Of a DNA stretch of 64,000 nt, positions 33,418 through 44,748 are shown piece by piece. The position numbers were made by a program, and so were the translations under genes. The notes beneath the pieces were generated by a model. The model had not been told where the DNA came from. It saw only the letters and a list, made by a program, of their open reading frames with translations, and did no database searches. Source of the DNA: Puntigrus tetrazona (taxonomy: Eukaryota; Chordata; Actinopteri; Cypriniformes; Cyprinidae); assembly GCF_018831695.1 (NCBI RefSeq), contig NC_056708.1:3227353-3291352 (forward strand). The letters run 5' to 3'. Each line of letters begins with the position of its first letter. The first letter of the stretch is position 1.

Positions 33418-34582
33418 TGTAGCCCTCTCCCGCTGTGCGGCTCAGATAATGACTAGGAAAGTTTAAATCAAATCAAAACAAAAAAAATGTCTAGGCGAGA
33501 GTTACATCTAAATTACTCCGTGAATAGTGATTCACAAATTACCTCAAGAATTAAACATTCAAATACCACTCGGGTCTCAGATATCAGTATGAAATGTCAG
33601 ATGTATGATAAACTATAACCTGTATGACTTTTTTAAACTTGCTTTTATTAAGTCACTTGAGTAAGCAAGTAATTCAATTCACACAGTTTCAACAATATTT
33701 GAAAACACAAAATAAAATATAAAAATAACCCAAAGTTCCTGTAAAACTCAATATTACCCAGCTGGGATTTTCAGTTCAACGTTGGCGCGCTAGTTGGAGC
33801 TCTTGTGATGAAACAAAACTGTAACACGTTACTCACGAATCCAGGGAACTAGATTTCACTCATGGAATAATAATCGCGGACCCTTGATGAGCGATGAGAT
33901 GAAACGACAGCCTCCATGACGACATCCTCGATGGCGTTGCCGAATCCGATGAACTTCTCCGTCCTCGAACATGCCAAACGAACTCCACGAAGATCCTCCT
34001 CCACCTCGCGACCCTGACTCGAGCGATCTCTCAGTCTCCTGAAAACGACTCTGTAGTCTTCTCTGGTAGAAGCAGAACTCACGCTTGAGGCTGGGGTGTA
34101 TATGCGGCCTTCATGAAACTTTCTTCGGCGCTCTCTTTTGCAGCGAGCAGCGGCGCGATATGTGATGCGTCTTCAATTAATATATATTTACAGAAACGTT
34201 TCTAAACTTAGACCGTCACTGAAAATGTCTATTAATGAGATGAAATGAGCTTCTTTCGCTCACACTTCTCTTCGCACCACGTTGCTCTGACTCTCTCAAC
34301 GGAAAAAAAAAAAAACCCGCGTAGCACGCACTACGTTCTTTCTTTAACCCGCCCCTTGAACTTAAGGGTCAAAGTCCTTCTGATTCTCATAGGACGAGAT
34401 AATATTAGCAGAAAATACAACAAAATTAAAGTCCTTGTTTTAGTTCTTGGTATTAAATACTGTTTACACTTTTAGAGAAGTCTTAAAAAAAACAAATCAG
34501 CATAAAACATTGTAACCAAACAAATTTCTCTTTTATCCCTCATTTTAAACAAACAATGCAAACATTTGTTTAGGGCTCTACA
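33418..34582 (-). repeat. 5' LTR of the retrotransposon
   Basis: 1165 bp, TGTAGCC...CTACA, partner of 25968-27133. On the element strand transcription would start inside it. It has the same layout as the other LTR, including the AATAAA signal (around 33644-33651), but with small indels relative to it, mostly in the CpG-rich centre. Confidence 0.95.
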
Positions 34583-36224
34583 TTGTCTTATGCATTTATT
34601 TTTGCCTTTTTGCTCAACAAATGATTTATTTAACTATTCGTTATTACTATTCAGTCTGATTGGTCTCATTTTCATTTCGGCAGTGTTTGTGAGCACAGTG
34701 CAGTTTTTGTGTACAAATTTACTTTTAACGCTCGAAAAGCATCACCTAGTGGCATAGAATGAATTTGCATTTCATTGAACAACATCAACATCCTCGTTGA
34801 CTCTGGAACAACATTCCAATCAATCAAGGCATCATTTTTCAGGAAGTATCTGTGATAGGCTTATGATCAGGGTTAGGTGCCTTTCCATCCTTGCTAATCA
34901 GCTATCATTTGCCACTGATTTTTGCATATATTTTGGGCAGGGTTAAGTTTACAGAAAGGGATTGGGATAAGTCTATATTTTTGGACAGTAACGGTGATCC
35001 AGGATCATGCCTTGCTTAGTAAAATCATGGCAACCACATTATTAATGTTCATGAAATGTTTTTCTGAAACATTTAGTTAGTTGCTTTTTGAGATTCTTAA
35101 TTGCTAGATATTATTTCAAAGAAAATTCAAAATTACCATTCCCATAATGTTTTGCATAATGTTTATAGGATCCCTTTAGGGGCCCACTTAGGCTAGCCTA
35201 AGGGCCCCAGCAGGCTGACAGCGCAGGGCCTATGAGAATTTGATCATTGGCAAAAAGTTGCTGCGGATAGCCTCAATTAGCCCCAGGGAAGCCCTCCTAT
35301 GCCCATGCTAATAATCTACAACAATAAAAACCTCAGAAAAAATTCCAATGAAAATAAATATTGAGAGTATCAATTATTCTAAAACCACTTTGTCTGTATT
35401 AGTATTGCAAATCTTACTATTAATATTAGCTGATCCACTGACACAACTTACTTCAAACCATGTGTCACACTTTACTCCCATAATTCATATTTACTGTATA
35501 AAAATTATTTAGTTTATAGGCAATACATTGGCAGTTCACCAATATGAACATGAAAATGTTTTTAAAAATGTAAATTAAATAAATTGTACTGTAATATTTA
35601 CAGTATTAAATACAAACACAACACCTAATAAATTAATCTAACAGTAATCTATTAGTTAAGTGTAGTTTTGAATACACTGTGCCTCAAAAGGATAGTATAG
35701 TTGTTTCTAAACCCAAATAAGGCACAAAAACATTTAAAGTCTAAGCATTCTAGACAGTCTGATAACTCAGTGTACTAACTTGACATAATCACAAGCATCC
35801 GAGTGTGTGACACTCCGGCACGCAGAAGCTCTGAACACTTGAATGGAATGTGACCTTTGCTCTTGTCTTTTTAAGAGCAGTGCAGCCCAGTCCCACTGTC
35901 TGGAGAATATTTTAAAGTCATCACTCTACTCCATTTATAATAATGCTGAATTTACATGCCACAGTTCTTTGGTATTTTCATTTTAGTGGAAGCGATTTCT
36001 AAAAGAAGTTTGTTTACAGTTCTTACCTACAGCTAGAGCCATCCATACTGTCAGCAATTCTCCAACCAGATATTTGGTGAAACACTTCTGGGGTCTCAAA
36101 TGAAATCTAAGTTTCTGAATGCTCCGGACTAGGTTTGCTTTAAGGCTATCTCTATACTTTGCTGCACTGGATGCTGCTTCTACTCTATGAGTACTCTACT
36201 ATGAGTTCCTCAGTCCCTGCTGCT
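34583..36224. other. AT-rich noncoding DNA
   Basis: No gene supported. It contains a CTCF-like core CACCTAGTGGCA at 34744-34755 and a short GC palindrome at 35178-35208 (separate entry). Positions about 35800-35920 are non-repetitive and may be conserved. Confidence 0.4.
35178..35208. repeat. Short GC-rich palindrome
   Basis: AGGGGCCCACTTAGGCTAGCCTAAGGGCCCC is nearly self-complementary (TTAGGCTAGCCTAA centre, GGGGCCC / GGGCCCC arms), here shown only to describe its pairing. Function is unknown. Confidence 0.6.
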
Positions 36225-36635
36225 GCTGTTCCTTCAAACATGATGCTTAGAACCGAGCTTCACTGGATAAGAGAATCCAGCCATCAGGTGTTGGTCACCA
36301 CTCCGACCAAAACCCTTCTCCATCACTTGCTCCAGTTTGGCCAGGAGGCCAGCTCTAGGAAGAATCTGGTTGTTCTAAAAACTATTATTATCCTATTATG
36401 GATAATAAAGGCTACTGCTTCTGTGAACCTTCAATGGAGCATCATTTTCTAAACTCTTCTCAAGTTATTATTTGTCTTCAATAAATGCAAAGATGTTGAA
36501 AATCTGTTATTTGCTTTGTCATTATGATGTATAAATAATGATGTGGGGGAAAAAAGCAGTTTAGTATAAGGCTGCAACAAAACAAAGCATGGGGAAAGTG
36601 AGGGGGTATGAATACTTTTTCAGTAAGTATTTTCA
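36225..36635. repeat. Dispersed DNA-transposon-like repeat fragment
   Basis: Contains CCAGTTTGGCCAGGAGGCCAGCTCTAGGAAGAATCTGGTTGTT and, further on, TTTGCTTTGTCATTATGATGTATAAATAATGATG, AGTATAAGGCTGCAACAAAACAAAGCATGGGGAAAGTGAGGGGGTATGAATACTTT. These are hallmark strings of a teleost-wide repeat (from memory, Tc1-type). The 97-residue open frame at 36159-36452 is part of it and not a gene. Confidence 0.6.
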
Positions 36636-37013
36636 TTTTAACACTATTCTAATATTCTGGTGGCACACAGAGGCAAAAATTATATTATATACTATGAAAA
36701 ATGCGTTAGTTAAACATTAAACATTGACAATAAACAAACCATAAATTTTTTAACAATCTATTACAGTAAAATGGACCAAATATGGAATAATTTAATATGA
36801 ATCAGTAAGGCATAAATCAAAGGTTGCTATATGTAATATAGTTTGGGACTATAGATTTGATTTTATATTTTTAATTACAATTGCTGTAATATTACATTCT
36901 CAAATGAAAGTTCAAAGAGAAGCACAATCTCTACCAATAAAATCAGACGTTAAACAAATGTGACCTCCCCTCCTCCTGTCTCTCTCTCTTTCTCTTTCTC
37001 TCTCATCCTGCAG

Positions 37014-37211
37014 GCTAGACAGAGCGGAAGCTGCAAGCTGTAGCATCCAGCATTAATCTGATATCTCAGGAAAAGGTGGAGGAGAGCCGTCAGTCTCAAG
37101 GTGATGCTGGTAACAGCGGCGCAGAGCAGACGAGGAAAACCAGAGAACGAGAAGAGGGAGAAGACGCCCAGCCATGATGGGCACACCTCACGGAGGAAAG
37201 CCCGCATATGA
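37014..37211 (+). CDS. palm2: Candidate 5' exon of palm2 with in-frame upstream start
   Basis: A long pyrimidine tract ending CATCCTGCAG precedes a 198-bp segment that ends TATGA|GTGAGTAC, a strong donor. Near its end two tandem ATGs (37174, 37177) in good context (GCCATGATGG) open MMGTPHGGKPAYE, split after two bases of the last codon. The acceptor at 44702 adds a single G before the palm2 ATG, so the join gives GAG and continues in frame into MAEAELHKER. This would make an N-terminally extended paralemmin, or the exon may be mainly 5' UTR. The pyrimidine tract could also mark a transcription start rather than an acceptor. The exon assignment is inference from splice signals and phase. Confidence 0.5.
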
Positions 37212-37267
37212 GTGAGTACTTCCATTTTTCCTCGCCCTCCCTCTGTAGGGTTGGACATCACGAGGCG

Positions 37268-37281
37268 GTTGCCATAGCAAC
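37268..37281. promoter_or_regulatory. RFX X-box motif near palm2 5' exon
   Basis: GTTGCCATAGCAAC fits the RFX consensus at every specified position and is almost a perfect dyad. It lies 56 bp past the donor of the candidate exon, in a locally CpG-containing, GC-richer stretch (AACGCGGCAGCC). X-boxes in this proximal position commonly drive RFX-dependent transcription. Confidence 0.6.
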
Positions 37282-37916
37282 GCGGCAGCCAGAGGTGGCA
37301 GGAGGAGGATGATGATGCTGCAGCAGCTGCTGTCTGCAGTCATGGATTCCTCCAACTATGCATGCGTGTGCATGTGTGTGCAGCTTGACATGCATGCAAT
37401 GTCACAGTTTCATTGGCAATCAAATCATCAGTATGAACAGAATATACAGTAGGAATGATGAGATTGAATTAAGATAATGTTAACTAGCATCACCTGTTTT
37501 AGGTGTTGGCCACTTTTCCAATAGGGACTTAGTGTAGCAACTGGACAGACAACTGTGAAATAACAAGGACAGCCTGTGTATTCTTAGGTCTACACCTGAT
37601 GCACATAAAAGCAAGAACTGGAGGTGTAATTAGAAGCTACAATCTGTGGTTTGTTTCCTGGAAGCATCGTTAACAATCCTTGGTTACAAGTTCTGTCATT
37701 AGCGACAGAGTTCATAGATTCTGTGTTTTCCAAAACTAGCTGAAATGAACCCGTATTGCCTGAAATGATATCTCAAGACCTGTGGTTATAAGCACAGTTT
37801 CTTGTTCTTATGACAGAGCAACTTAATGCAATTTAGTTTTTGGGGTTTTTTTAGGACTATGGAAGTCAGTAGCTGCGTCTAAATAGATGCACTATATACT
37901 GTATACCCAACACAAC

Positions 37917-38144
37917 ATATTTTACGTGGTGGCTAATTTGTATTGCTAATTTGTACGACCTCACTTATATGAATTAATCTAAACACCAGTGACCGGTAGA
38001 TTTAGGGGCGGGGTTAGGTGTAGGTAATTCATACAGAATCATACGAATTGGCAATTCAGAAAATACATATGACTTAGCAAAAATGTTATGTGAATTTATG
38101 AGAGGTCATATGAATTTGTATGAATTAGCCACCTCGTAAAATAT
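37917..38144. mobile_element. MITE with about 45-bp inverted repeats
   Basis: ATATTTTACGTGGTGGCTAATTTGTA at the left matches the reverse complement of the right end (ATATTTTACGAGGTGGCTAATTCATA) and the pairing continues to GACCTC. The middle holds GTAGATTTAGGGGCGGGGTTAGG. This is a common cyprinid element (from memory), with no ORF. Confidence 0.8.
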
Positions 38145-41100
38145 GTACAAGTTGCATGACATTGGGCTGGTGTACCAGTATAGTGTATGAAGTAAGATTA
38201 TTTAGTCATTTAAAATCGGAGTCTGATAGCTTGATTTTAGCAATTTTAATCCGTTGTCATTTTTACGAATCAGTACTGATTCTTAAATCTCTCATCCAAT
38301 AAATCACAATAAGCTTTGTGGATTGCCACTTTTAATACGTAAACCATGTGCCATGTTTCAGATTCTGTCTATTTTATTACAATATTTAAACACTAAATAC
38401 AAAATAGTTTTAATGAATAAACATCTAAAGATATGTTAAAAGAAATAAGTTTCCCGCTTTCCCGTCTCATGTAATCGTTAACTATGGAAAGATGTCACAT
38501 TTACCCAAACAACATATTCTGTGACCATAAACTCAACGGGCAGCTAGAAAAATTAACTCTATGAAGGAGCATTTTAATTTAGGTTGGGTATAAATCTGTC
38601 AAGTTTTGTTCTAGAAGTATATTTACACAATTTTGTAATTATGTTAAAGTTATTATTGTTGTAATTTAAGTGTTTGTTTACGAATCAGCAAATTTTATCC
38701 ATAAATATTATAGTAACATAGTACCGAATGGAAATATTAAATCAAATCAAACTGAAACGCATAAGCTGGTGAAGCATAATCAAATCTGTATCAAAACCAA
38801 ATCCTAGTTGAAAGCAAATTTTCTCTTTACAGGGAATTACAGGGAAAAAAAAAAAGAAAACCTAATCACTCAGGGTGTTATTTTGCAATAATGGCTGACT
38901 GTATATTGTCCCTTAAATTTTGAATCTCATTTGGTTATCGATTAAGCCAGCTCAATGTTAACATATTCCCTTAAAAGAGTCACTGCTGCTTTACAGCTGA
39001 ACCAAGGTTAAAAGGTGAGGAGTTTACAACCATCATCAGTTTCAGCAAAATGAATTTATATCAATTACCTTTACAAACCATGCTAAAATTAGCAATTTAG
39101 CTTGCCGTGCCTGTGTGACAGTGTTGGGCAGTCTGGCTTCTGAGAGTGGTGTCTTGATAATAAAGAAGGCCTGGAGCCATCGCACCAAAGAATGCCTTTG
39201 AGTTCTCGCAGACGGAGCACTTATGCGACTGCAGCTGTCGCATTCCCACACACATGCAAAATTAGCAGCAGTCACAGCACAGCAACAGGCGGCCCTGTAG
39301 GATAAACACCACAGAGCCTAAACACCGTATCAGTCTTATTTATAATGATATATGTGACATTTAACAGTTGTGTTCCAAACTGGTGTGTCCGAGTTAAAAC
39401 CTAAATAAAAATGGGTCATGTAATGTTTGACATAAATAGAAAAAGCAGTGTAAACAAGATTCGGGACACTTGTAGAATGCAAATCATTAGCAAGTAAATG
39501 TGTAAAAATTACGTTTTATTAATCAAACTCTGTAAAACTGTGTGAAAAGGAATAAAAGGAGCTTTACTGCCTCTAGCGTTCATTTCTGCAGTGATATGTC
39601 CTTGTTGGTACATATTTTATGTTTCTGGCTAAAACGTGCACCCAGGTATATTTATGCCATGAGTTCAGGTAGGATGATGGTGTAACCAGACACTCTATAT
39701 GCAGTAAACATCAGTCTCTGTTGGCTATCATTAAAAAAAAGTTTACTTCTATTGCACACAATGTAGACTTTCATCAAGATGAATTGAAGTGCTAATGGAT
39801 AGCTTTCTCCAGGCATTACAGACCTCATTGGGAGGTGCAGGACAATGACAGCCTGACAATACTTAGAAGTATACAAGAAATGCAAGTCAAGAGTGGTAAA
39901 ATATCAGCTATATAATGAGATTATACTGTTATACATATTAATTCACTGAGAGTTAAGTATTATAATCCTAACTGGCAGTGCACTACTTCAGAAAGAATCC
40001 AGACCGAGAGCTGTGACAATTTCCAGAACAACTGCAGTCATAAACACAGAAAACAGCCAGCCACCGTTGTCATTATAGGAGACAGAGCAGAGTTACTTTG
40101 GGAGACTCTCTTGCTAAAGATTTGGATAAACTAATGCTATTTTAACAAAACAAAACTGTTTTGCAGACCATCTTCATGGAAAACATCCTCATGATCACAA
40201 TTAAACTAAACAGCTTTAAACAAAAATGAATAATAAGCATTACATTAAAAGATTCAAAACTAACATTTTAGGCCTCACAAAGATTGTGATTGGAAATATT
40301 TTAACCTGGTTTTTTAAACAACTCTGAGTACGCTGCGTGGAAAAGTGGTGGCTTGATTTATGCTAAACCACCGTCTAAACAAGTTATGAATCATGTCTGA
40401 TTACTGCAGATGATGATTGTGTTTGCAATCATAGTTAACAAATGGTAATTGTAATCACCCCTAAATCAGTGACTAAAGCATTTCTGACATATACAACATT
40501 CATAAATTTTGTAAATCCCATAGACCAATATTGTAAACTAATGAATATTCGGACTTTGATTATGGGTAATCTAGATTACATAATCAGATTCCTAAAATGT
40601 ACTCTTAACTGGATAATATCACAATTGTAAATGTTCACGGTGAGATTACTTTTATTTTTAATGGATTGCAGGATTACATATTATTCAAAAAACTTTTTTC
40701 ATAACTGAATTAATTCTAAACTTTACCGCCTCATTAACACGCTTTAGTTCTTACGTTAATCACTGTTCAGTGCATTAAACATTTCTTAGTGGAAAGTGCA
40801 GATCTAAACTTTTGTGTAAACTCTAGAGCAAAGGATTCTTTGCTAAACAGATCAGTATAAACATTGGCGTTTGGGCAACTGTCTTACATTTGTGCTCTTG
40901 AGAGACCGTTACCAATTTGTCACTTGCTTGTGGCTCAAGAAGGTTATTTGCAGCAAGTGCCAACGTGAGCCCAGCACTAATGAAGTGCCATTAGTAAGCT
41001 CTATAAGAGTCTTGCTGGCTTGCGTTTGAGCACCACTAGAAAGGCATGTGAAAGAGTAGCACTACAGCTCAGATCTTTACTATTAGAACTCACGCATTTC

Positions 41101-41291
41101 TTCATATCCTGTCAGTGTTAGGTCATTTGCTAATTTAAAGAAAAAGATTTCAATATTCTGTTTTTTTGCATCAAAAGTTAGATTTTTTCAGGAATTGCTT
41201 GAATACTGGCTATGAATACTTTATAATGCATTTGTTAAGGAGTTATTAGTAAATAGTGAACCTTTCACAATGGTAACATTCATGTAAAGTG

Positions 41292-41513
41292 GGTTACACT
41301 TTATAAAACTTAATACAAAAAAAACGTTTGCCTCAACAAACTCCAAATCTGCAGCTTGTTAACCGTTAGAAAGGTAGTTTTTAATTTTTGTTATGGGGAG
41401 TACTAATAAATAGCCAATATGCTAGTAATATGCATGCTAATAAACAACTGAAGTAGTTAGTAACAATTGGTCCCTAAATTAAAGCTTTATCATAAAGTGT
41501 TACAAGATTTGTT
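41292..41513. mobile_element. MITE, GTTACACTTTAT ends
   Basis: The left end GTTACACTTTATAAA pairs with the right end TTATCATAAAGTGTTAC. The body includes GCTAGTAATATGCATGCTAATAAACAACTGAAGTAGTTAG, shared with the copies at 11190-11360, 46951-47094 and 54553-54676. Non-coding. Confidence 0.78.
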
Positions 41514-41794
41514 CACTGTTGCACAATATAACTAAATACCAGACAACTCCTATAGAAATCATGATTTCATTGCATTTATGACATAGTAGAAGTACTGTAT
41601 GTTGTCTGCACTCTTTCTGAAATGTTCTGAGACATATGAAGAACTAAATATCGTAAATTGTTAATGAACCTTCCAGGGTCTGATTAAGCATGAATTCATA
41701 TATGTGACATCTCCACAAAAACCAGCAAATGTCAGATGTCACACGCTGTATGAAATAAAATTCAAGTTTGTAACCAGTTTGTAACCAGGCTGTT

Positions 41795-41910
41795 TTGGGT
41801 CACCGTTGTCTCGCATAGTATTTTTTCCTACTATGGATAGCAACTGATGACCAAAAACCGCCTGGTTGCAAACTTTTTAAAAGTTCCTTTTTAGGTGAAC
41901 TATCCCTTTA
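41795..41910. repeat. Dispersed fish repeat, terminal piece
   Basis: GGGTCACCGTTGTCTCGCATAGTATTTTTTCCTACTATGGATAGCAACTGATGACC leads to TTTTTAGGTGAACTATCCCTTTAA, the characteristic terminus of the same repeat family as 5718-5830 (recognised from memory). Confidence 0.65.
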
Positions 41911-42236
41911 AAATTTAAATGCTGCATTTGTTAACAAGCGTTAGGATAAAGTGAGGCAGCCCGCTAAAAGTGTGTTTCACTTTAAAAGTAATTTGAAAGT
42001 CATTTTGCTTTGCGTTTGCGCTGGTCTTCGGTTCCCAGCGTGTGGACTGCTGCACATCTGGAAGGTATTACTGTGCCTCGCTGGCTCATGAGATGAGGTC
42101 ACTGTGCCAGAGAAACAATGTTGCTTTTGTCTGTTATGCCGACTGGATGACGTTGCAGCCGCTGGTTGGGAATGGAAAAGTAAAGCATGCGGTGGGAGGA
42201 AGAAAGTCTGTACACAAGTGAACTGGTGCTCTTAAG

Positions 42237-42258
42237 TATATATATATATATATATATA
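42237..42258. repeat. (TA)n microsatellite
   Basis: About eleven TA units. Confidence 0.9.
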
Positions 42259-43694
42259 GTACTTTAGAGATTGCTATTAAATCTCTAAAATGTCTTCTAG
42301 TGTGTCATCACTGACAATGGAAAAGTCCAGATGCAGTAAAGCAACTTCTTAGGTTAAAGAGAGGCTATCGTGAAGAGATTTGGAATGAAAATCCAAACGA
42401 AAATCAACAGTCACAAGCTTAGTTTACAGTTTTTCTCAGTTCAGAATTGAAATTCTACCTGTTCAATCTTCACATCGTGTCACTTGTGCACATCAAGAAA
42501 TCAGTTTTTCATTCTTTTGAACGATTGCTTTTATACATACAAAGCAATTTGTCTCCGCTTTCCTACATTTTCAGTTGCTAATATCATGCTAGTACTCTCA
42601 AAACATCTAGTCATTATTTCATTGTATAAGCCATTCAGTTCAAAATGGTTAAACTAGACTAGACTTTACTTGTCGTAAACTATCAAACATAATTTCTTTT
42701 AGACTTTTTGCAAATTTGCTATACATTGTGCAAGTGAATCTTGAATAAAAAGAATATAGATCAACTAATTATAAACTAGTTTTCTGAAAGGTGCATCTCA
42801 TGAATCTTCAATTGGAAAGCATATATAGACGGGAGGAAAACACAAAAGTTGCAAATTCTGAGGTGACCTAAGGATTCTGAGCAAGAGATTGGCTTTTGCA
42901 TGTAATTCATGGTGTTTTGCTATTTGTATGCAATTGTTTTAAGAAATGCACTTACAGTTTTGCAAACGTCAAGGATGATTAGCAAAATGTACCAAAGTGA
43001 CTTGAAAATATAAAGTGCTGACTAGGGAGCCCCAGTAAACAGACTGGCCCAAATGTTTCACAGAGCTCTGCTGAATGATTTATTCTGAACTTCTGTAGAG
43101 CTGGTTGAGTCTCACAGCTTCTGAAGTCTGCTGTGTGTGAGCACTGTGTGTTTTGTGGCTTTAAGCCTATTTCCAGTAGTTACGTGAACTTCCAGGAATT
43201 TCCTCCATCTACTGATGTTCACTGCTGCCGTGAGGTTGTGATTCTCTATGAATGACTGCGGGGACAATCATGTTGAAATTGACCGATGAAGATTTGCTGT
43301 CTGACAAATAACACAATGTTATTCTTAACACGCAGATACGGTCCTTCTGATTCATCGCTGCATTGCTTTTGGAGAGAAGTTCATTTCAATAGCACATAAT
43401 GCACGCATTATCAGAGATGCAGTAAATGCACGCTAAAACATTTAAATGTTACTGTGATCTGTCTAAACCATCGCTTGTTGCAGTACAGCTTGTACTCACC
43501 TCTGCATTTATTTACTTGAACTCAGGAAACAGTAATTCATATCAGCCGTTTTGTATTATATATAGTAACAGTACTTGTACTGTACACACACTAAAGGGTC
43601 ATTACAGTTTGTTATAAATTTCATTCACTGAGTTTAATTCCCATGAGTCTTCCTCTTGCAGAACACTCCAGACTCGGTTAGCTCAGCCTTTTCT

Positions 43695-43704
43695 CCATAT
43701 AAGG
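43695..43704. promoter_or_regulatory. Perfect CArG box (SRF site)
   Basis: CCATATAAGG fits the serum response factor consensus CC(A/T)6GG exactly. It lies about 1.0 kb upstream of the palm2 start-codon exon. The embedded TATAAG could alternatively serve as a TATA-like element for a proximal promoter. A single motif only. Confidence 0.4.
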
Positions 43705-43964
43705 AGTTTTTGTATCCATCCACCGGAGCTGAATGTGAGGTTGGATGAGGGAAAGCAGTTGGACCCCCGTGCTCCCATTCCCTACTGCTCCCTTTGGCTT
43801 CACTGGAGGAATAAATTAGAACTCAAGATGTTTAGTGCAGATTTTGAAAGCTGCTTTCCAAATAGAGAGAGAAAAACCACATCTGCAGAGACAGTAGACT
43901 TGTTTGGAGTCAGCAACTTCTGCAGATGTTTTTGTGATCAGATGCTCTCATGTTATGAAGATGG

Positions 43965-44039
<75 letters not shown>
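43965..44039. repeat. (GATA)n microsatellite
   Basis: About 18 tandem GATA units, 75 bp, uninterrupted. Confidence 0.98.
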
Positions 44040-44270
44040 CTAACATTTTTGTATAACATTAATACATTTATGAATAAATCAATGTTATTCCGAATTACAT
44101 AACAGTGGTAATTTTTCCTTTATGGCTGAGCTATTCCTAACTTAACATTAAACAATAGCAAAGAATTGGCAGATGTAGGACTTTGATTTGTAACCATGGA
44201 GCAGATTTCCTCTAAGCTTGCAGCCACTCAAATCCCCAGTGTACGGCACACCTTTGTTTTCCATCCCAGC

Positions 44271-44310
44271 AGGCACACACACATACACACTCACACACAC
44301 ACACACACAG
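44271..44310. repeat. (CA)n microsatellite
   Basis: Imperfect CA run with one ATA and one CTC interruption. Confidence 0.9.
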
Positions 44311-44435
44311 TCATGGTTAGGTGTAACAGTGTTGTCCTGCTCTTAGTGACATCTTTCTGTCTGCTCGCCTGTAGCTCTCTCCAAACACAGTAGGCGGGTT
44401 CAAGACTCTGTCATCTGTCCATAACCCGGCCAGTG

Positions 44436-44490
44436 ACGGAGAGAGGAGGGATGTAGGAGGAGAGAGAGCGACAGAGAGAGAGAGAGACAG
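44436..44490. repeat. GA-rich tract, possible 5' UTR or proximal promoter
   Basis: Purine-dominated GAGAG repeats just 200 bp upstream of the palm2 start-codon exon. Such tracts are frequent in fish promoters and 5' UTRs. If the start-codon exon is itself a first exon, its leader would run through here. Confidence 0.5.
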
Positions 44491-44702
44491 TCTGGCAAAC
44501 ACATGGCCAGTGAATGAGAAGATCTTGCCTCAGTACACTGTGTCTTTCACTGGCTGGCTTACTTCAGAGGACCAGGGCAGACTGCGTGCTTGTGTGTGTG
44601 TTTGTGTGTCTGTTAACTTGCTCACCTTCCGCCCAACACACACAAACACACTTGGGATTACCAATCTCACGGTTACTGAGAATTCTGCCTTTGTTTTTCC
44701 AG

Positions 44703-44748
44703 GATGGCTGAAGCTGAACTTCACAAGGAAAGGCTCCAAGCCCTGGCG
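44703..44748 (+). CDS. palm2: Paralemmin-2, start-codon exon
   Basis: Encodes MAEAELHKERLQALA and then splices at GCG|GTGAGT on a codon boundary. This is the conserved N-terminus of paralemmin-2, the start of its long N-terminal coiled coil. Paralemmins are phosphoproteins anchored to the plasma membrane through lipids at a C-terminal CaaX box and linked to membrane shape; in mammals PALM2 is fused to the PKA anchor AKAP2 by readthrough. The ATG context is strong (AGG ATG G). The sequence just before it, CTTTGTTTTTCCAG|G, is a good 3' splice site, so this may be a second exon with a single non-coding base, or the 5' UTR may run straight through. Confidence 0.93.

Larger units (their letters stand above)
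25968..34582 (-). mobile_element. Full-length Ty3/gypsy LTR retrotransposon with PNMA-like gag
   Basis: Two direct repeats of about 1166 bp (25968-27133 and 33418-34582) start TGTAGCC and end CTACA. They enclose gag, protease, RT, RNase H and integrase in gypsy order on the - strand. TTGT flanks both outer ends (25964-25967 and 34583-34586), a 4-bp target duplication that shows a single insertion event. A tRNA-Pro-type primer site and a purine tract sit at the expected places. Coding frames are interrupted many times, so the copy cannot move on its own. No env-like frame exists between pol and the 3' LTR. Confidence 0.96.
37212..44702 (+). other. palm2: Putative first intron of palm2
   Basis: Bounded by GTGAGT and TTTGTTTTTCCAG if exon 37014-37211 is real. 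It contains an X-box, a MITE at 37917-38144, another at 41292-41513, a CArG box and a (GATA)n tract. No other exon with protein similarity was found. Positions 38145-41290 are AT-rich and hold nothing I can name; about 43020-43300 looks non-repetitive. Confidence 0.45.

Noticed and set aside
36159..36452. 97-residue + strand open frame
   Set aside because: It overlaps a recognised dispersed fish repeat and has no start or splice support.
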